From NCBI RefSeq assembly GCF_000328475.2, contig NC_026496.1:434001-498000 (forward strand): DNA of 64,000 nucleotides. The letters run 5' to 3'. The stretch comes from Mycosarcoma maydis (lineage: Eukaryota > Basidiomycota > Ustilaginomycetes > Ustilaginales). Positions within the stretch are counted from its first letter, which is position 1; the number at the start of each line of letters is the position of its first letter. Below, piece after piece: positions 52,038-62,157 of this stretch. The translations under genes and the position numbers were made by a program. The notes below the pieces were generated by a model. That model was not told where the DNA came from. It was given only the letters and a program-made list of their open reading frames with translations, and did no database searches.

Positions 52038-53669
52038 TCAAGCGGTGTTGATCTTGACCTGGTTGTTGTCCTCCTTTTCGTTGCTGCTCGCTGTGTCGGA
52101 TGGCTGGTAGCCGTCGTTAGCGAGCACGGCTTCTCCGCGCTGTTCTGCTGCTTTGGTCCTGAGCTCCTCCATGACCATTCTGTGCGCGTGGCGCGCAGGT
52201 CGCTTTTCGTGCAGGTTGTCCATCTCCTCGATCGGGATGCCCTTGGTCTCGGGCATGAGGAAGTAGATCCAGAAGACGCTGACCACCATGCAGCTGGCGA
52301 AAAACGCGTATACGCCCCAACCCATGCGTTGGAACATGTGCGGCGTCGCTTGTGAGATGACAAAGTTGTAGAGCCAGTTGCTGGCGGCCATAAAGATCTG
52401 CGCAACTGGACGCGCGGTGTTGTCAAACGACTCGGCACCATACACCCAAGGCAAGGGGTTCCAACCGAACGAGTAGAAGCACGTCCAGATGTAGAAAAAT
52501 GCGAGCGCCGACGCACCGGGACCGTCGATAGACGACTTTTTGTGCAGCGTCGGCTTGGCGATTGCAATGTAGGCCGCAATGTAGTACATGGCGGCGGCGC
52601 CACCGGTGGACGAGATCATGAGCAGGCGTCGACGGCCGACGGTTTCGACGAGGAAGAGGATAAAGACAAACGATCCGATCGTCTTGATAACGCCAAAGCA
52701 GCCGGTGCCGAGCAGGCCGGTCGAGGTGCCGACGATACCAAGACTCTTAAATACCGTCGGAGAATAGTAGTTGATCGCATTGATTCCCGTACCGTTTTGA
52801 AAAATGAAGAGCGACGAACCAAAGGCAAGGCGGCGGAGAAGGTGCTTTTGGCGGAAGACGTACCTAAAGGGCGCAAAGTAAGAGTCGCCACCTGCCACGC
52901 GCTTGTTCTCTTCGATCGAGTGGCTCATCTGGTTGAACTCCTCGATAAAGTAAGGGTGGTCTGTGGGCAGCTGGCGGATATAGGCGAGCTTCTGCTGGGC
53001 CTCGTCGACCCTTCCACGGGAGAGCAGCCATCGTGGTGATTCGACGAGGAAGAGGGAACCAATCATGAGCATTCCACCGGGAATCAGTTGCACCGCAAAG
53101 GGAATGCGCCACTGCTTGACCGAGGGAGGCAGAGTCTGAATGACACCGTAGTTGATAAAGAAACCGACGATGCCACCGATCTGCCAGCCAATCTCGTAGA
53201 CACCGATCGCCTGGCCACGAGCGGGCGCGGGGGCGATCTCGGAAATGTACATGGGCGTGAGGTTCGAGGCAGCACCAATAGCGAGACCGGCAATCGCACG
53301 GCCCACGTAGATGGGCGTCAGGTGGGTGGCGGGCGAAGCGGCGGTCATGATGGCAGCACCGATCGTAAAGACGATCGAGGTGATCAACAAGCCACGCTTG
53401 CGACCGAAAAAGTGACCAATAGGGTGACCGAGGAAAGCGCCGAAAAAGGCGCCTGCCTGGTAGGTCGATACCAGGTTGCCCGAGGTGTTGGCATTCAGCT
53501 TGCCAAACGACTTTGTGAACGAGGGCAGTGCGAGTGTACCACCAATGAACGCGCTATCGTAGCCGATCATGATCGACGCAAACGAAGCGATAAACGAGAG
53601 CATCCATACACGCCAATTGTAGACCGACGCAGGTGTCGGCCTGTCTTCGACCCTCTTGAGGAAAGCCAT
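52038..53669 (-). CDS. Quinate permease-like MFS transporter
   Basis: The start is the ATG at 53669-53667 (MAFLKRVEDRPTPASVYNWR), giving 543 residues; the frame runs 47 codons further upstream, but that part is leader. The N-terminal VEDRPTP..VYNWRVW and SIMIGYDSAFIGGTLAL closely follow the fungal quinate permeases (QutD/Qa-y). It has 12 helices with sugar-porter signatures: GHPIGHFFGRKRGL (TM2-3), VGRAIAGLAIGAASNLTPMY, VESPRWLLSRGR after TM6, QNGTGINAINYYSPTVF in TM7, VETVGRRRLL, and FLMPETKGIPIEEMD at the end of TM12. The family brings quinate into the cell by proton symport. The neighbours across the 1.9-kb divergent spacer are quinate-pathway enzymes, which supports this over a hexose substrate. 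Confidence 0.88.
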   Translation of the reverse strand: MAFLKRVEDRPTPASVYNWRVWMLSFIASFASIMIGYDSAFIGGTLALPSFTKSFGKLNANTSGNLVSTYQAGAFFGAFLGHPIGHFFGRKRGLLITSIVFTIGAAIMTAASPATHLTPIYVGRAIAGLAIGAASNLTPMYISEIAPAPARGQAIGVYEIGWQIGGIVGFFINYGVIQTLPPSVKQWRIPFAVQLIPGGMLMIGSLFLVESPRWLLSRGRVDEAQQKLAYIRQLPTDHPYFIEEFNQMSHSIEENKRVAGGDSYFAPFRYVFRQKHLLRRLAFGSSLFIFQNGTGINAINYYSPTVFKSLGIVGTSTGLLGTGCFGVIKTIGSFVFILFLVETVGRRRLLMISSTGGAAAMYYIAAYIAIAKPTLHKKSSIDGPGASALAFFYIWTCFYSFGWNPLPWVYGAESFDNTARPVAQIFMAASNWLYNFVISQATPHMFQRMGWGVYAFFASCMVVSVFWIYFLMPETKGIPIEEMDNLHEKRPARHAHRMVMEELRTKAAEQRGEAVLANDGYQPSDTASSNEKEDNNQVKINTA

Positions 53670-55545
53670 GCTTGCGGGATCGTCGTCGTGGGGCGAGTCA
53701 GAAAGGTGAGGGAGAAAGGAACGGTGCGAACAACTCGAGGACCAACGCCAAGCAAGACTTGAAGAGGCGTAAGAATTTTTAGTTTGACTGTACTCGACAG
53801 GATAGTCCAAAATACCGCGTGCGCGGGGGTTGTTTGTGCTTGCTGGAAATCGTAATCGTCGCTTGACGAGGAATACAAATCGTTGTGTTTGCCCAAAAAA
53901 AAAAACAAAAAAACAATGTCCCGACCGCGTGGTGACTCGTTCTGATTTTTATTTTTTTTTGGAATTTCTTTGCCTTTTGAAGGGGGAATGTGGCCAGATT
54001 CTTGTCCAGGCTGCAACCAAGGAAGCAGTAAAGAGGAGGGAGGCGTAGGATGTTGGAGATCTGGGAAAGAGGCACAAGAAAGGATGTGGGGAAAGGACCA
54101 ACCAATGTGAGAAGATTGGTGAGCTTATATGTGTAATGGACGGAAAGCGGGGAAGCTTTGAAGGACGAGCGGGGAGCAACCAAACCAACTCGTACCTGGC
54201 TCGACTGGCGTAGCTAGTAGCTACAGCTTCCAGGCACTTGAGCCGTGTTCCAACCGAACACGAAAAACCGAAACCGAATCGTGAGTGCTAATTCGGCTTG
54301 AAGCAAGTCACGAGTATCACAAATTCCAAAATGGGAAAACGAAACAGAAAATTTTGTCGTAACCGTTATTCACAATTTGCTTTAGGAATGGACGAATTGC
54401 GAATCGTGGGGTCCCCGCCACGCGCTTGTTAGTGTGGTTGGTCCAAGAGCCATCCATGTTCATTCGCCCGACGATGATTGGACGGCTACTCGTCGCTGTA
54501 CTGCACAGACATCTTTGGCCAGACCGGTAAATGCAGCTCTGTGCACACACACTCGTACTGTATGATGCTGAGCATCTGCTCAGCTGCAAGGAACGTCTAG
54601 ATCCTATCATGTTTTGAAACTTGGCACGGGACTCCAATCCTGAATGTATCCAAGATGGTACCACGTTGTACACAACTTCCCCAAACACACAAACACACAC
54701 ATGTAGCCGGGGCACCGCACTATCACCGTGCATCGCAGGAAGGGGCTCCATACCGACCGATCGCCGTGTACGAGTGATCTCACTATGGCAGTGTGGGGTG
54801 AGTGGAAGCACAATTCGAGGATCCTGTGTCGAGGAGCTCTCGGATACTCTCGGACTCAGCGCCAACCTCAGCCATTGGCGTACAAGTTGAATCGTCCTGG
54901 GCCACGCGGGGATATGCGCCAAGTTGTGCGTCAACAGGGGAGTCATGGCTGACTGCAAACCACCTTGCCACGCGATACCAATTCACGATTCGAATTTCTG
55001 TCAATTGCCCGAACCAATGCTGCATGACAACAACCATGGCATAAGAGTGATCCGCCTTGGCTACGCGAAACCCATTGAATGCAAGTTGCCGTGGGTCATC
55101 CTCGGTCGTCTCGGAGCGTAAAAAGGGCGAGCCGAGGTACGGCTACCATTGGACTAAGCCCAGAACAGAGCGGTGCGGTGCAGTGCAAGCGCTGGTCAGA
55201 TGGACGAAAAGCCGATGTCAACCCAAATAGCCGAAGAGCCCAGACCGCGTGAGAAACCGAAATGGCCGGTTAATTTGCAGCTCAAAATCGCCGGCTGCTT
55301 AGGGTCGGTTACGAATGTATTTAACCGAGCTTCAACAGTGAACTGTGAATCAAATTATCGGCCGGGTCTGCGATTAGCCGTCCAACACCTTTTTTTTCAG
55401 GGTCTCGTGTCTCTTCACCGTGCGACCTTTGGGCCTGTTCGTGGTTGGTATTGCTTCGAATCCTTCTTGTGCTCTTTCCACCATCCGAACAACACTCAAC
55501 GCTGCAACGACATTGACGCAAAACCAAAGTCGTCCATCAACAACC
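53670..55545. promoter_or_regulatory. Divergent spacer of the quinate permease and quinate dehydrogenase
   Basis: 1.9 kb between head-to-head starts. An A-rich run (53896-53920) and a T-rich run (53945-53960) lie in the permease leader. A T8-CAG element (55391-55400) near the dehydrogenase could be a leader splice acceptor. I did not find a GGATAA-type QutA site. No gene is recognised. Confidence 0.5.
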
Positions 55546-56865
55546 ATGTCGCAGTCCATCTCTTTCCAAGGTCAGGCGGATAGCGCCAACGGTCATGCCG
55601 CCGCCGCCGCTGCTGCTGCTACCGCTGCTGCCAAGGGTGTAATTGCACCACCTCATCCTACGCCGGAGCAGATTCAGGCGTCGGCGCGCAGATACTTTCT
55701 CTTTGGCTACCCTATCTCGCATTCTGCCAGTCCTGCCTTCCAGAACTTGATGCTCGAATCGATTGCTCCCATCGCTTTCCCGGGTTCCGAGAAGCAGACC
55801 TATCCGCCTACCTACTCGCTCAAGGACACCAAGACCGTAGACGAGCCGCATTTTAGGGACATTGTACGCAATGATCCTCTCTTTGCAGGTGCCGGTGTCA
55901 CCATGCCGCTCAAAGTCGCTGTGACAGCCACACTGGGCGAAAAGGGCGTGATCGACGAGCTGAGCGAGGCGGGCAAAGCTACGCAGACGGTCAACACCAT
56001 CATCTCGGTGCCCGACAAGGGCAAGAGAAAGATGATTGGCACCAACACCGACTACCTCGGAATCGCACATGCTGTGCTCCGAGCTATGGCCGAATGCAAT
56101 GCCGAAGACAGGGTGACCAAGTACCTCGATCCTCAGTTGGCGTTCAAGGCGAGATACGTGTTTCCCAGAAACCCGCAAGGCAAGCCGTACGCGGCGTTCA
56201 TCATCGGCTCAGGTGGAACGTGCCGTTCGGCTGTTTATGCCGTTAGCCAGCTAGGCCTTTCACCCATCTACCTGCTCAACCGTGACGCCGAGGAGACGCA
56301 GGCTGTGTTGGATCACTTTGGCGACTCGCTCGATCTGCGCGCCTTGCGTTCCGTCGAGGCATACGAAGCTGAAGCAGCCAAACGCGACTCGGGCGAGATT
56401 GGACACGTCGCCTGTGCAGTGGGAGCGATTCCAGCATTTGCACCTCAGACCGACGACGAAAAGATGGTCTACACGCTTGCGCATCGATTCTTTTCCGAGC
56501 CTTACCACGCATTGACAGAGAGCCACGCACCGCTCGCTTCGAACGCGCAGCAAGAGACACTGGTCGCTCTGCCTCTGCCGTCCAAGCGGCCGTTCCTGGA
56601 CATGTGCTACAAACCACGCATGACGCCGTTGCTCATCACGGCTGAAGAAAAGGGCTGGTTGGCGATTGGAGGTGTGGAAGCTATGGTCGAACAAGGTCTC
56701 GCTCAGGCGAGAATGTGGGCGGCTACGGCCAAAGCATGGGAGCAGGCCAAGCACGAATTCGATCCCATCCCATACGCCGTCAAGGCCGGAGATGAGGGTC
56801 CAGTCGGACTGTACATTGAGGAGAAGGCGAGAGAGCTCGTCAAGGCTATGATGGATATCAAGTAG
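55546..56865 (+). CDS. Quinate/shikimate 5-dehydrogenase
   Basis: The first ATG in the frame is 55546 (MSQSISFQGQ), giving 439 residues; the open frame upstream begins at GTG. An Ala-rich stretch occupies residues ~18-31. Substrate-binding YFLFGYPISHSASPAFQN carries the Ser-His-Ser at ~58-60. Catalytic Lys123 is in GVTMPLK, and Asp169 is in GTNTDYLG. The nucleotide loop IIGSGGTCRSA is at ~219-229. This is the AroE/Qa-3 fold. In fungi, shikimate synthesis uses the AROM pentafunctional enzyme, so a stand-alone copy is usually quinate dehydrogenase, oxidising quinate to 3-dehydroquinate (and shikimate to dehydroshikimate). Neighbouring permease and dehydratase support a catabolic role. It is longer than Qa-3 (~320) because of inserts before and after the cofactor loop. 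Confidence 0.9.
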   Translation: MSQSISFQGQADSANGHAAAAAAAATAAAKGVIAPPHPTPEQIQASARRYFLFGYPISHSASPAFQNLMLESIAPIAFPGSEKQTYPPTYSLKDTKTVDEPHFRDIVRNDPLFAGAGVTMPLKVAVTATLGEKGVIDELSEAGKATQTVNTIISVPDKGKRKMIGTNTDYLGIAHAVLRAMAECNAEDRVTKYLDPQLAFKARYVFPRNPQGKPYAAFIIGSGGTCRSAVYAVSQLGLSPIYLLNRDAEETQAVLDHFGDSLDLRALRSVEAYEAEAAKRDSGEIGHVACAVGAIPAFAPQTDDEKMVYTLAHRFFSEPYHALTESHAPLASNAQQETLVALPLPSKRPFLDMCYKPRMTPLLITAEEKGWLAIGGVEAMVEQGLAQARMWAATAKAWEQAKHEFDPIPYAVKAGDEGPVGLYIEEKARELVKAMMDIK

Positions 56866-57587
56866 GCGTCTCTGTACGGCGTGCTTTCGTGATTGATTCG
56901 GCAAATCTTACAGATAACTATTAAGCGTGAACCAGGTGTGGCAATCGCAAATATCCGTCCTCGTCGTAGTTTGAGCCAGGAAGCGTGCCAGCCTCGTTCT
57001 GCACCGAGTGGTGTCTCAGATGGCGGAGCGTGGATGCGCACAAGAGGGCAAGAGTGCAGGTGCGCAAGAGGGGAAGAAAGCTCTTCCATGCTTGTTGTCG
57101 GAACGTGGGGGTTGCGGCTTTGCACTTATGCGAACAGGCGGGGATGAACATTGTTCCGTGTTGGCGGTGGGTTGATGCAGCGAGATCCCTGTGTAGGCTC
57201 TCGGAGGAGTCAAGTGGTCAGCGGTGATGTATCCATGAATTGCGGACGGTAGCATGCGTCGGAGAGATTCGTGATTCATGATTGATGATGCTCACCGACG
57301 CATCGGTTCGAGTAGCCGTGTGAATAGCCGAAGCACCGAAGGCGGTGAATTCGTGATTGTTTGAGTTCGGATACGCGCGTTTTTTTGTGTTTTTTCTTTC
57401 AGTCAGCGCGAGAATCACACAGTGAATGACGTTTGTTTTGGCACAACGCAATGCTCACGCTTCTCGAGAAACGTCGAGTTGCGCTGGTTGCTGTTGCGAC
57501 ACGCGCCGGTTAACTGCGCAGTACGGTTACAGTGGAACGAGCGATGGACACTACTGTTGGTCAGGGTCGACGACATGAAAAAGGCGT
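56866..57587. other. Intergenic between two quinate-pathway genes
   Basis: 722 bp; a GCAAGAGGG repeat-like stretch lies at about 57040-57075 and heptamer units at about 57268-57285 and 57346-57358. It is presumably the 3' end of the dehydrogenase and the promoter of the dehydratase. Confidence 0.55.
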
Positions 57588-58847
57588 ATGTCGCTTCTCA
57601 CTGTCCATCCTCTCGTATCGTATCGTGCAAGAATGAGCTCAATCGCTTCCACATCCGCTAGCACTATGCAGCATCCCAGATACTCGATCTTTACGCACTC
57701 GGTCGGGTATCATACGTCCAAGCATGGATTGCTGTCCAAGCTCGACGCGATCAGTGCGGCCGGTTTGGCGGGCGTCGAGATGTTCACTGATGACCTGTGG
57801 AGCTTTGCACAGTCGGACGAGTTCGGCTCGATCCTGGCGGCTAGCGAGCGGGAGACCGAGCTGTTGACACCCCCGGATAGCCCACTTTCGCAACCGGCGT
57901 CGCTGCGAAACAAGACGAGGATACACGAGAATGCAGAGCGTGCTGGTCAACATTATAGCGCACATGGGGCGTGTACACCGGACGAAAGGCAGCGCGAAAT
58001 CGCAGCAGCCACATTCATTCGCTCGTACTGCGCAAGTAGGCGGCTGCAGGTGGAATGCTTGCAGCCATTGCGCGATGTCGAAGGCTGGCTCAAGGACGAG
58101 GATCGAGAGAATGCGATCGAGCGCGTAAAATCGAGATTCGACATCATGCGTGCACTCGATACGCACCTCTTGCTCATTTGCTCGCAAAACACGCGTGCTC
58201 CGCAGACCACCGGCGACATGGCTACTATCGTCCGCGACTTGACACACATCTCAGACTTGGCCGCCGCTTACACAGCTCAAACCGGCTTCGAAATCAAGAT
58301 CGGCTACGAAGCACTATCATGGGGCGCGCACATCGATCTCTGGTCGCAAGCATGGAACATTGTTAGAACCGTCGACAGAGACAACATCGGCTTGATTCTG
58401 GATTCGTTCAATACTCTGGCTCGCGAATTTGCCGATCCATGCACGCGCTCCGGGATCCAAGAACCAATTTGCACCACGCTCACATCGCTGCATTCCAGCT
58501 TGCAAGCGATTCAAAGCGTCCCGGCAGACAAGATTTTTTTGCTCCAGATCGGAGATGCTCGACGACTGCCAGAGCCACTCGTGCCGAGTCCGAGGGACGG
58601 AGAGCCAAGACCGAGCAGGATGATCTGGTCCAGAAGCAGCAGGCTGATGCCGTGCGAAACCGACAAGGGTGGCTTCATGCCTGTTGCCCAGTTCGTCAAA
58701 AGCGTCGTAAATGCCGGATACAGCGGTCCGTGGAGTATCGAGGTATTCAACAGCGAGTTAGAACAGCCCGGCGTCCATGTACAGAACTCATTTGCTTTAC
58801 GTGCTAGACAAGGCCTCGATCGGCTCCTCGAGGTCGTCTTCGCTTAA
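57588..58847 (+). CDS. 3-dehydroshikimate dehydratase (Qa-4/QutC-like)
   Basis: The longest ATG frame starts at 57588 (419 residues). Later starts at 57633 and 57666 are equally plausible, the latter just before the conserved RYSIFTHSVGYH. The protein is a TIM barrel of the sugar-phosphate isomerase/epimerase type. Family blocks are LDAISAAGLAGVEMFTDDLW, IGYEALSWGAHIDLW (metal-ligand Glu), IGLILDSFNTLAREFADP (metal-ligand Asp), KIFLLQIGDARRLPEP and PWSIEVFNSEL (metal-ligand Glu). Fungal Qa-4 converts 3-dehydroshikimate to protocatechuate in quinate use. An insert of about 60 polar residues follows the first ~60 (LLTPPDSPLSQPAS...). The gene lies downstream of the dehydrogenase on the same strand. 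Confidence 0.88.
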   Translation: MSLLTVHPLVSYRARMSSIASTSASTMQHPRYSIFTHSVGYHTSKHGLLSKLDAISAAGLAGVEMFTDDLWSFAQSDEFGSILAASERETELLTPPDSPLSQPASLRNKTRIHENAERAGQHYSAHGACTPDERQREIAAATFIRSYCASRRLQVECLQPLRDVEGWLKDEDRENAIERVKSRFDIMRALDTHLLLICSQNTRAPQTTGDMATIVRDLTHISDLAAAYTAQTGFEIKIGYEALSWGAHIDLWSQAWNIVRTVDRDNIGLILDSFNTLAREFADPCTRSGIQEPICTTLTSLHSSLQAIQSVPADKIFLLQIGDARRLPEPLVPSPRDGEPRPSRMIWSRSSRLMPCETDKGGFMPVAQFVKSVVNAGYSGPWSIEVFNSELEQPGVHVQNSFALRARQGLDRLLEVVFA

Positions 58848-59155
58848 TCAACGTGCGAGATGCACAATCTATCATCCATCCCTTTGACCATGCTAGCGTG
58901 TGTGCACTCGAGATGCGCTGTCCATCGCCAAGATGGCTAGGGCTGAATGCGCTCTGAGCTCTCTCCACTTTTCATGCACCACACACACCTTGGGCGCCGG
59001 CCCGTCGGTTGTTCAGCGTCAGCGTACCTCTCACTTGGCAGTTCCGACGCGCACTGGCACGCACTGGTTGACATGGATAGTTGGTATAGCGGTGTGAGCG
59101 TGAGCACAGGTAGGGAGACGAATCCAGAGAAACGCAAATTTGAGCCAAGCGCTAT

Positions 59156-60904
59156 TCAGGCGTTGGCAGTGAAAGTGTGGCTGAGCTTTTGCTCGTCGAG
59201 CTTCTGCTGCTGCTTGATGGGCAGGATTCTCCGATTGAGCTCCATGCCAAACACGCTTGCCAACGCAGCTCCTCCTAGCGCGACACTGCAGAGGAAGGTC
59301 TTGTTGACGGCGAGATTAGCTGCGAGCTCGACATTGGCCAACACATCCGGTGGAGTGAAGGCGCGAAAAGCGCTGACGCCATGATTGATAATCTCCTCAA
59401 CTGGAGCATTGGGAATGCTTTTCAGTTGCCGAACAAAGTCGTTCTGGAAAATCGACTGGCAAACGCTGACAAAGATAGTACCGCCCAGAGTTTGCCAAAA
59501 GGTGACGATGGCCGAGCCAATCTCAATGTCGGCCGCTTCCAGCCGTGCCGATACCGCAGAAAAGGGAATCATGAACGACAGACCCGGTCCGATTCCCGCT
59601 AGGAACTGCAGCCCCACCCACATGGACTGCGTCGAGTCCGGTCGAAGAAGGTACAGCAATCCAGAGCCGAGCGAGGTGAGCGCAGTACCGAGGATCAAGA
59701 TCGGAATGTAATAGCCAAACCTCGTAATCAGCCCACCGGAGATGGCGTTGGACGCGATCACGCCAAAGATGAACGGCAGCGTTTGGACGCCCGATCGAAT
59801 CGCTGATGATCCACGAACGGTTTGGAAGTACAGAGGGATAAAGTAGAGCAAGCCAAAGTAGGACGCCGCGATGCAAAAGTTGACAATGCTTCCGAAACCA
59901 ACCGTGCGCTGCTTGTGGAGTCGAAACGGGATGATGGCGTTATCGCCCAAGTACCACTGTTCGACGATGAACGCAATAGCGATCAGAACGAATCCGACCA
60001 AGAGACCAATCACTTTACTATCGGACCATGCGTACTTGATCCCACCCCACTGCAACGCCAGCAGCAGGCAGATCATCGACGTCAATGAGAGCGTTACACC
60101 TGGCCAGTCAATCGTAATGAGTCGCTTGAGTACCGACGGCTTGACCTCGCCTTCCTGGACCGGTCTCGGCGGGATGGAGAGCAGAAACAGCACCGCCAGT
60201 CCCACCAAAGGGTAGAAGCACAGGTTGATGTAGAAGCACCATCTCCACGTTGTCTCGCTCGTAAACGCTCCACCAACGATCGGCCCAATGCTCGCTCCGA
60301 GACCATACATTGCGCCGACAACGCTCATCAGTGCTGGTCGCTTCTGAACCGGCGAGATGAGTGTCACGATGATCATTGTGCCTGAGTAAGTACCCGACAT
60401 ACCGAGACCAGCCACCGCGCGTCCCACAATGAACGTTGGCGAGTCCTGTGCTACACCACAGATCAGAGAGCCGAGCTCAAAGATGGTGAAGGCTGCCAGA
60501 AAGACGTACTTGATCGAAAAGCGAGCATACAGCCGACCAAACAAGGGCTGGAAGCACGTCGAAGTGAGCAGATAGGCAGAACCATACCATCCTATGTCGG
60601 AGAACGTCTTGAACTGATTCGTGACCTCAGGAATTGCGGTGGCGCATATGGTCTGGTCAAGAGCCACTAGCAGCACGGCCGCGATGGTTGACGAGAAGAT
60701 GAGCCAGAAAGTTAAGCCGCTTGGATAGACATGGTCGTTGGAAGGTGTAGGGGTCGACACACTGGGCTTCTCCTCGTTCCTGTGGCTGCTAGAGTGAGAG
60801 TTGGACTTGGCGAGGTCTCCCCGATGCGACAAGGAGGGAGATAGGCTAGTACGGTCCTCTCCTTCCAGCGAAGGCGCGCGGGTAGTAGCGGCAGGCGTGG
60901 CCAT
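59156..60904 (-). CDS. MFS drug:H+ antiporter, DHA2 family (14 TM)
   Basis: One exon, 582 residues, from the ATG at 60904. After ~60 polar residues comes the first helix (TFWLIFSSTIAAVLLVALD), with LDQTICATAIPEVTNQF typical of DHA2 proteins. Markers include WYGSAYLLTSTCFQPLFGRL, FIVGRAVAGLGMSGTYSG (motif near TM4), and GLGASIGPIVGGAFTSETTW with the motif-C glycine/proline pattern in TM5, then WRWCFYINL. Two extra central helices bring the count to 14. Relatives export toxins, drugs or amino acids. Its position, convergent with the dehydratase, makes an efflux role in aromatic-acid stress possible but unproven. Confidence 0.9.
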   Translation of the reverse strand: MATPAATTRAPSLEGEDRTSLSPSLSHRGDLAKSNSHSSSHRNEEKPSVSTPTPSNDHVYPSGLTFWLIFSSTIAAVLLVALDQTICATAIPEVTNQFKTFSDIGWYGSAYLLTSTCFQPLFGRLYARFSIKYVFLAAFTIFELGSLICGVAQDSPTFIVGRAVAGLGMSGTYSGTMIIVTLISPVQKRPALMSVVGAMYGLGASIGPIVGGAFTSETTWRWCFYINLCFYPLVGLAVLFLLSIPPRPVQEGEVKPSVLKRLITIDWPGVTLSLTSMICLLLALQWGGIKYAWSDSKVIGLLVGFVLIAIAFIVEQWYLGDNAIIPFRLHKQRTVGFGSIVNFCIAASYFGLLYFIPLYFQTVRGSSAIRSGVQTLPFIFGVIASNAISGGLITRFGYYIPILILGTALTSLGSGLLYLLRPDSTQSMWVGLQFLAGIGPGLSFMIPFSAVSARLEAADIEIGSAIVTFWQTLGGTIFVSVCQSIFQNDFVRQLKSIPNAPVEEIINHGVSAFRAFTPPDVLANVELAANLAVNKTFLCSVALGGAALASVFGMELNRRILPIKQQQKLDEQKLSHTFTANA

Positions 60905-61346
60905 GTTGGTACAGTAAAAGGAAGCAAGTCAAGAAGAGAGTCGCTGTGTGAAAGTCGGTATTTCGGCCCCAGAGAGGGCTAGCTTTATAGATGAAATGCA
61001 GCATCCAATCCGGCTACAGTAACACCGGATGGCATTCACATTCTAGCAGTGCAACGCATCAGCCAAGGCCCTCTCTCGCTTCGAGCAGAAGGGCTGCATT
61101 CGTGATTAGCAACTCCTTGTTGCATTACCGAGGGTTCGCGCGCCAAGGGGAGTGGAATGGTGCAGAAGCAATTCTGACTACGTATGCCCAGGCGAGAGAA
61201 GGGTGGTGAGAGTACAGCGAGAGCTGGACGATATGCTGCGGAATAGATCGATTGACCGGGGCCTAAACGTGAAATAGCGTGAGCGGCGATAAGGTTCGGG
61301 ACGTTTTTCTTGACAGCTGCGATGCAGGCACTAACTAACATTCACC

Positions 61347-61376
61347 AGTCACGATTCACGATTCGTGATTCATGAC
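61347..61376. repeat. Heptamer array with sense switch
   Basis: GTCACGATTCACG is followed by ATTCGTG and ATTCATG units; both senses of the heptamer meet here. Confidence 0.85.
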
Positions 61377-61809
61377 CACGGACCGAGGACCACAGGGACC
61401 TACGGGAACGGATCATCGTGGATCACAGATCGTGGATTGGATGGCGAATTTGTCCGCGGAGACACGAGGCAAGAGTCACAAAGCACAAAGGTAGCGTGAT
61501 AGATGCTATCCGCGGCACACGCAGCTTGGCGCAAATAAGTTGAAGCTGTGGCCAAGTTAATTCCGTTAGGCCAGTCCTGCCAACTAACGTTAAGGCAAGA
61601 TCGATTCGTGATTGACTATGGAAGCAGAAGCGAGAGACAACAGCATCAACACTAGCACGCGCAATCACGCAACAGATGCGAGAGCCAACATTCACAGATT
61701 CGTGATTCGCTCGTGACAGTATGAGTCGTGAGTGGTTCGTGATTCATGTCCACGGACCTCACTCCTCAAACACACGCCATCCAGCTCAAAGACAAGACAA
61801 ACGACATTC

Positions 61810-61849
61810 ACATTCGTGATTCACGATTTGTGATTCACGAATCAGTGAA
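61810..61849. repeat. Heptamer array with sense switches
   Basis: ATTCGTG, ATTCACG, ATTTGTG and ATTCACG units lie in 7-bp register; the alternation gives imperfect palindromes. Confidence 0.85.
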
Positions 61850-62157
61850 TTCGTTGATTTATTACGTGAATTTAATCGCCGTCCCGCTCCACATGATTCT
61901 ATACGCATCTGGCTCAATCTGCTGCAGTATCTGTGAGAAAGTCGCAGAGAGCCACGTTTGTAACTGGGCGCTGATAGCTGACGACGCGCATGCACATCGG
62001 TGTCTGAACACATGCAAGAGTGGAACGCCTGCTACATCGACCAGTCGGCCTGTCGCATGTAGCAGACTATGCGTATAAAATCGGTGAGAGATGTGCATGT
62101 AGACATGCGCGTGGTGATTCGTATCAGCACGTTGGATCGAGCCAGCTTGCAAGCCTG

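Larger units (their letters stand above)
60905..62157. other. Intergenic, 1.25 kb, rich in heptamer units
   Basis: Arrays lie at 61347-61376 and 61810-61849, with further units at about 61600-61612, 61690-61750. It separates the DHA2 promoter from the 3' end of the J-protein gene. No CDS is seen. Confidence 0.65.

Noticed and set aside
52038..60904. Secondary-metabolite cluster
   Set aside because: No synthase (PKS, NRPS, terpene) present; the enzymes fit quinate use.
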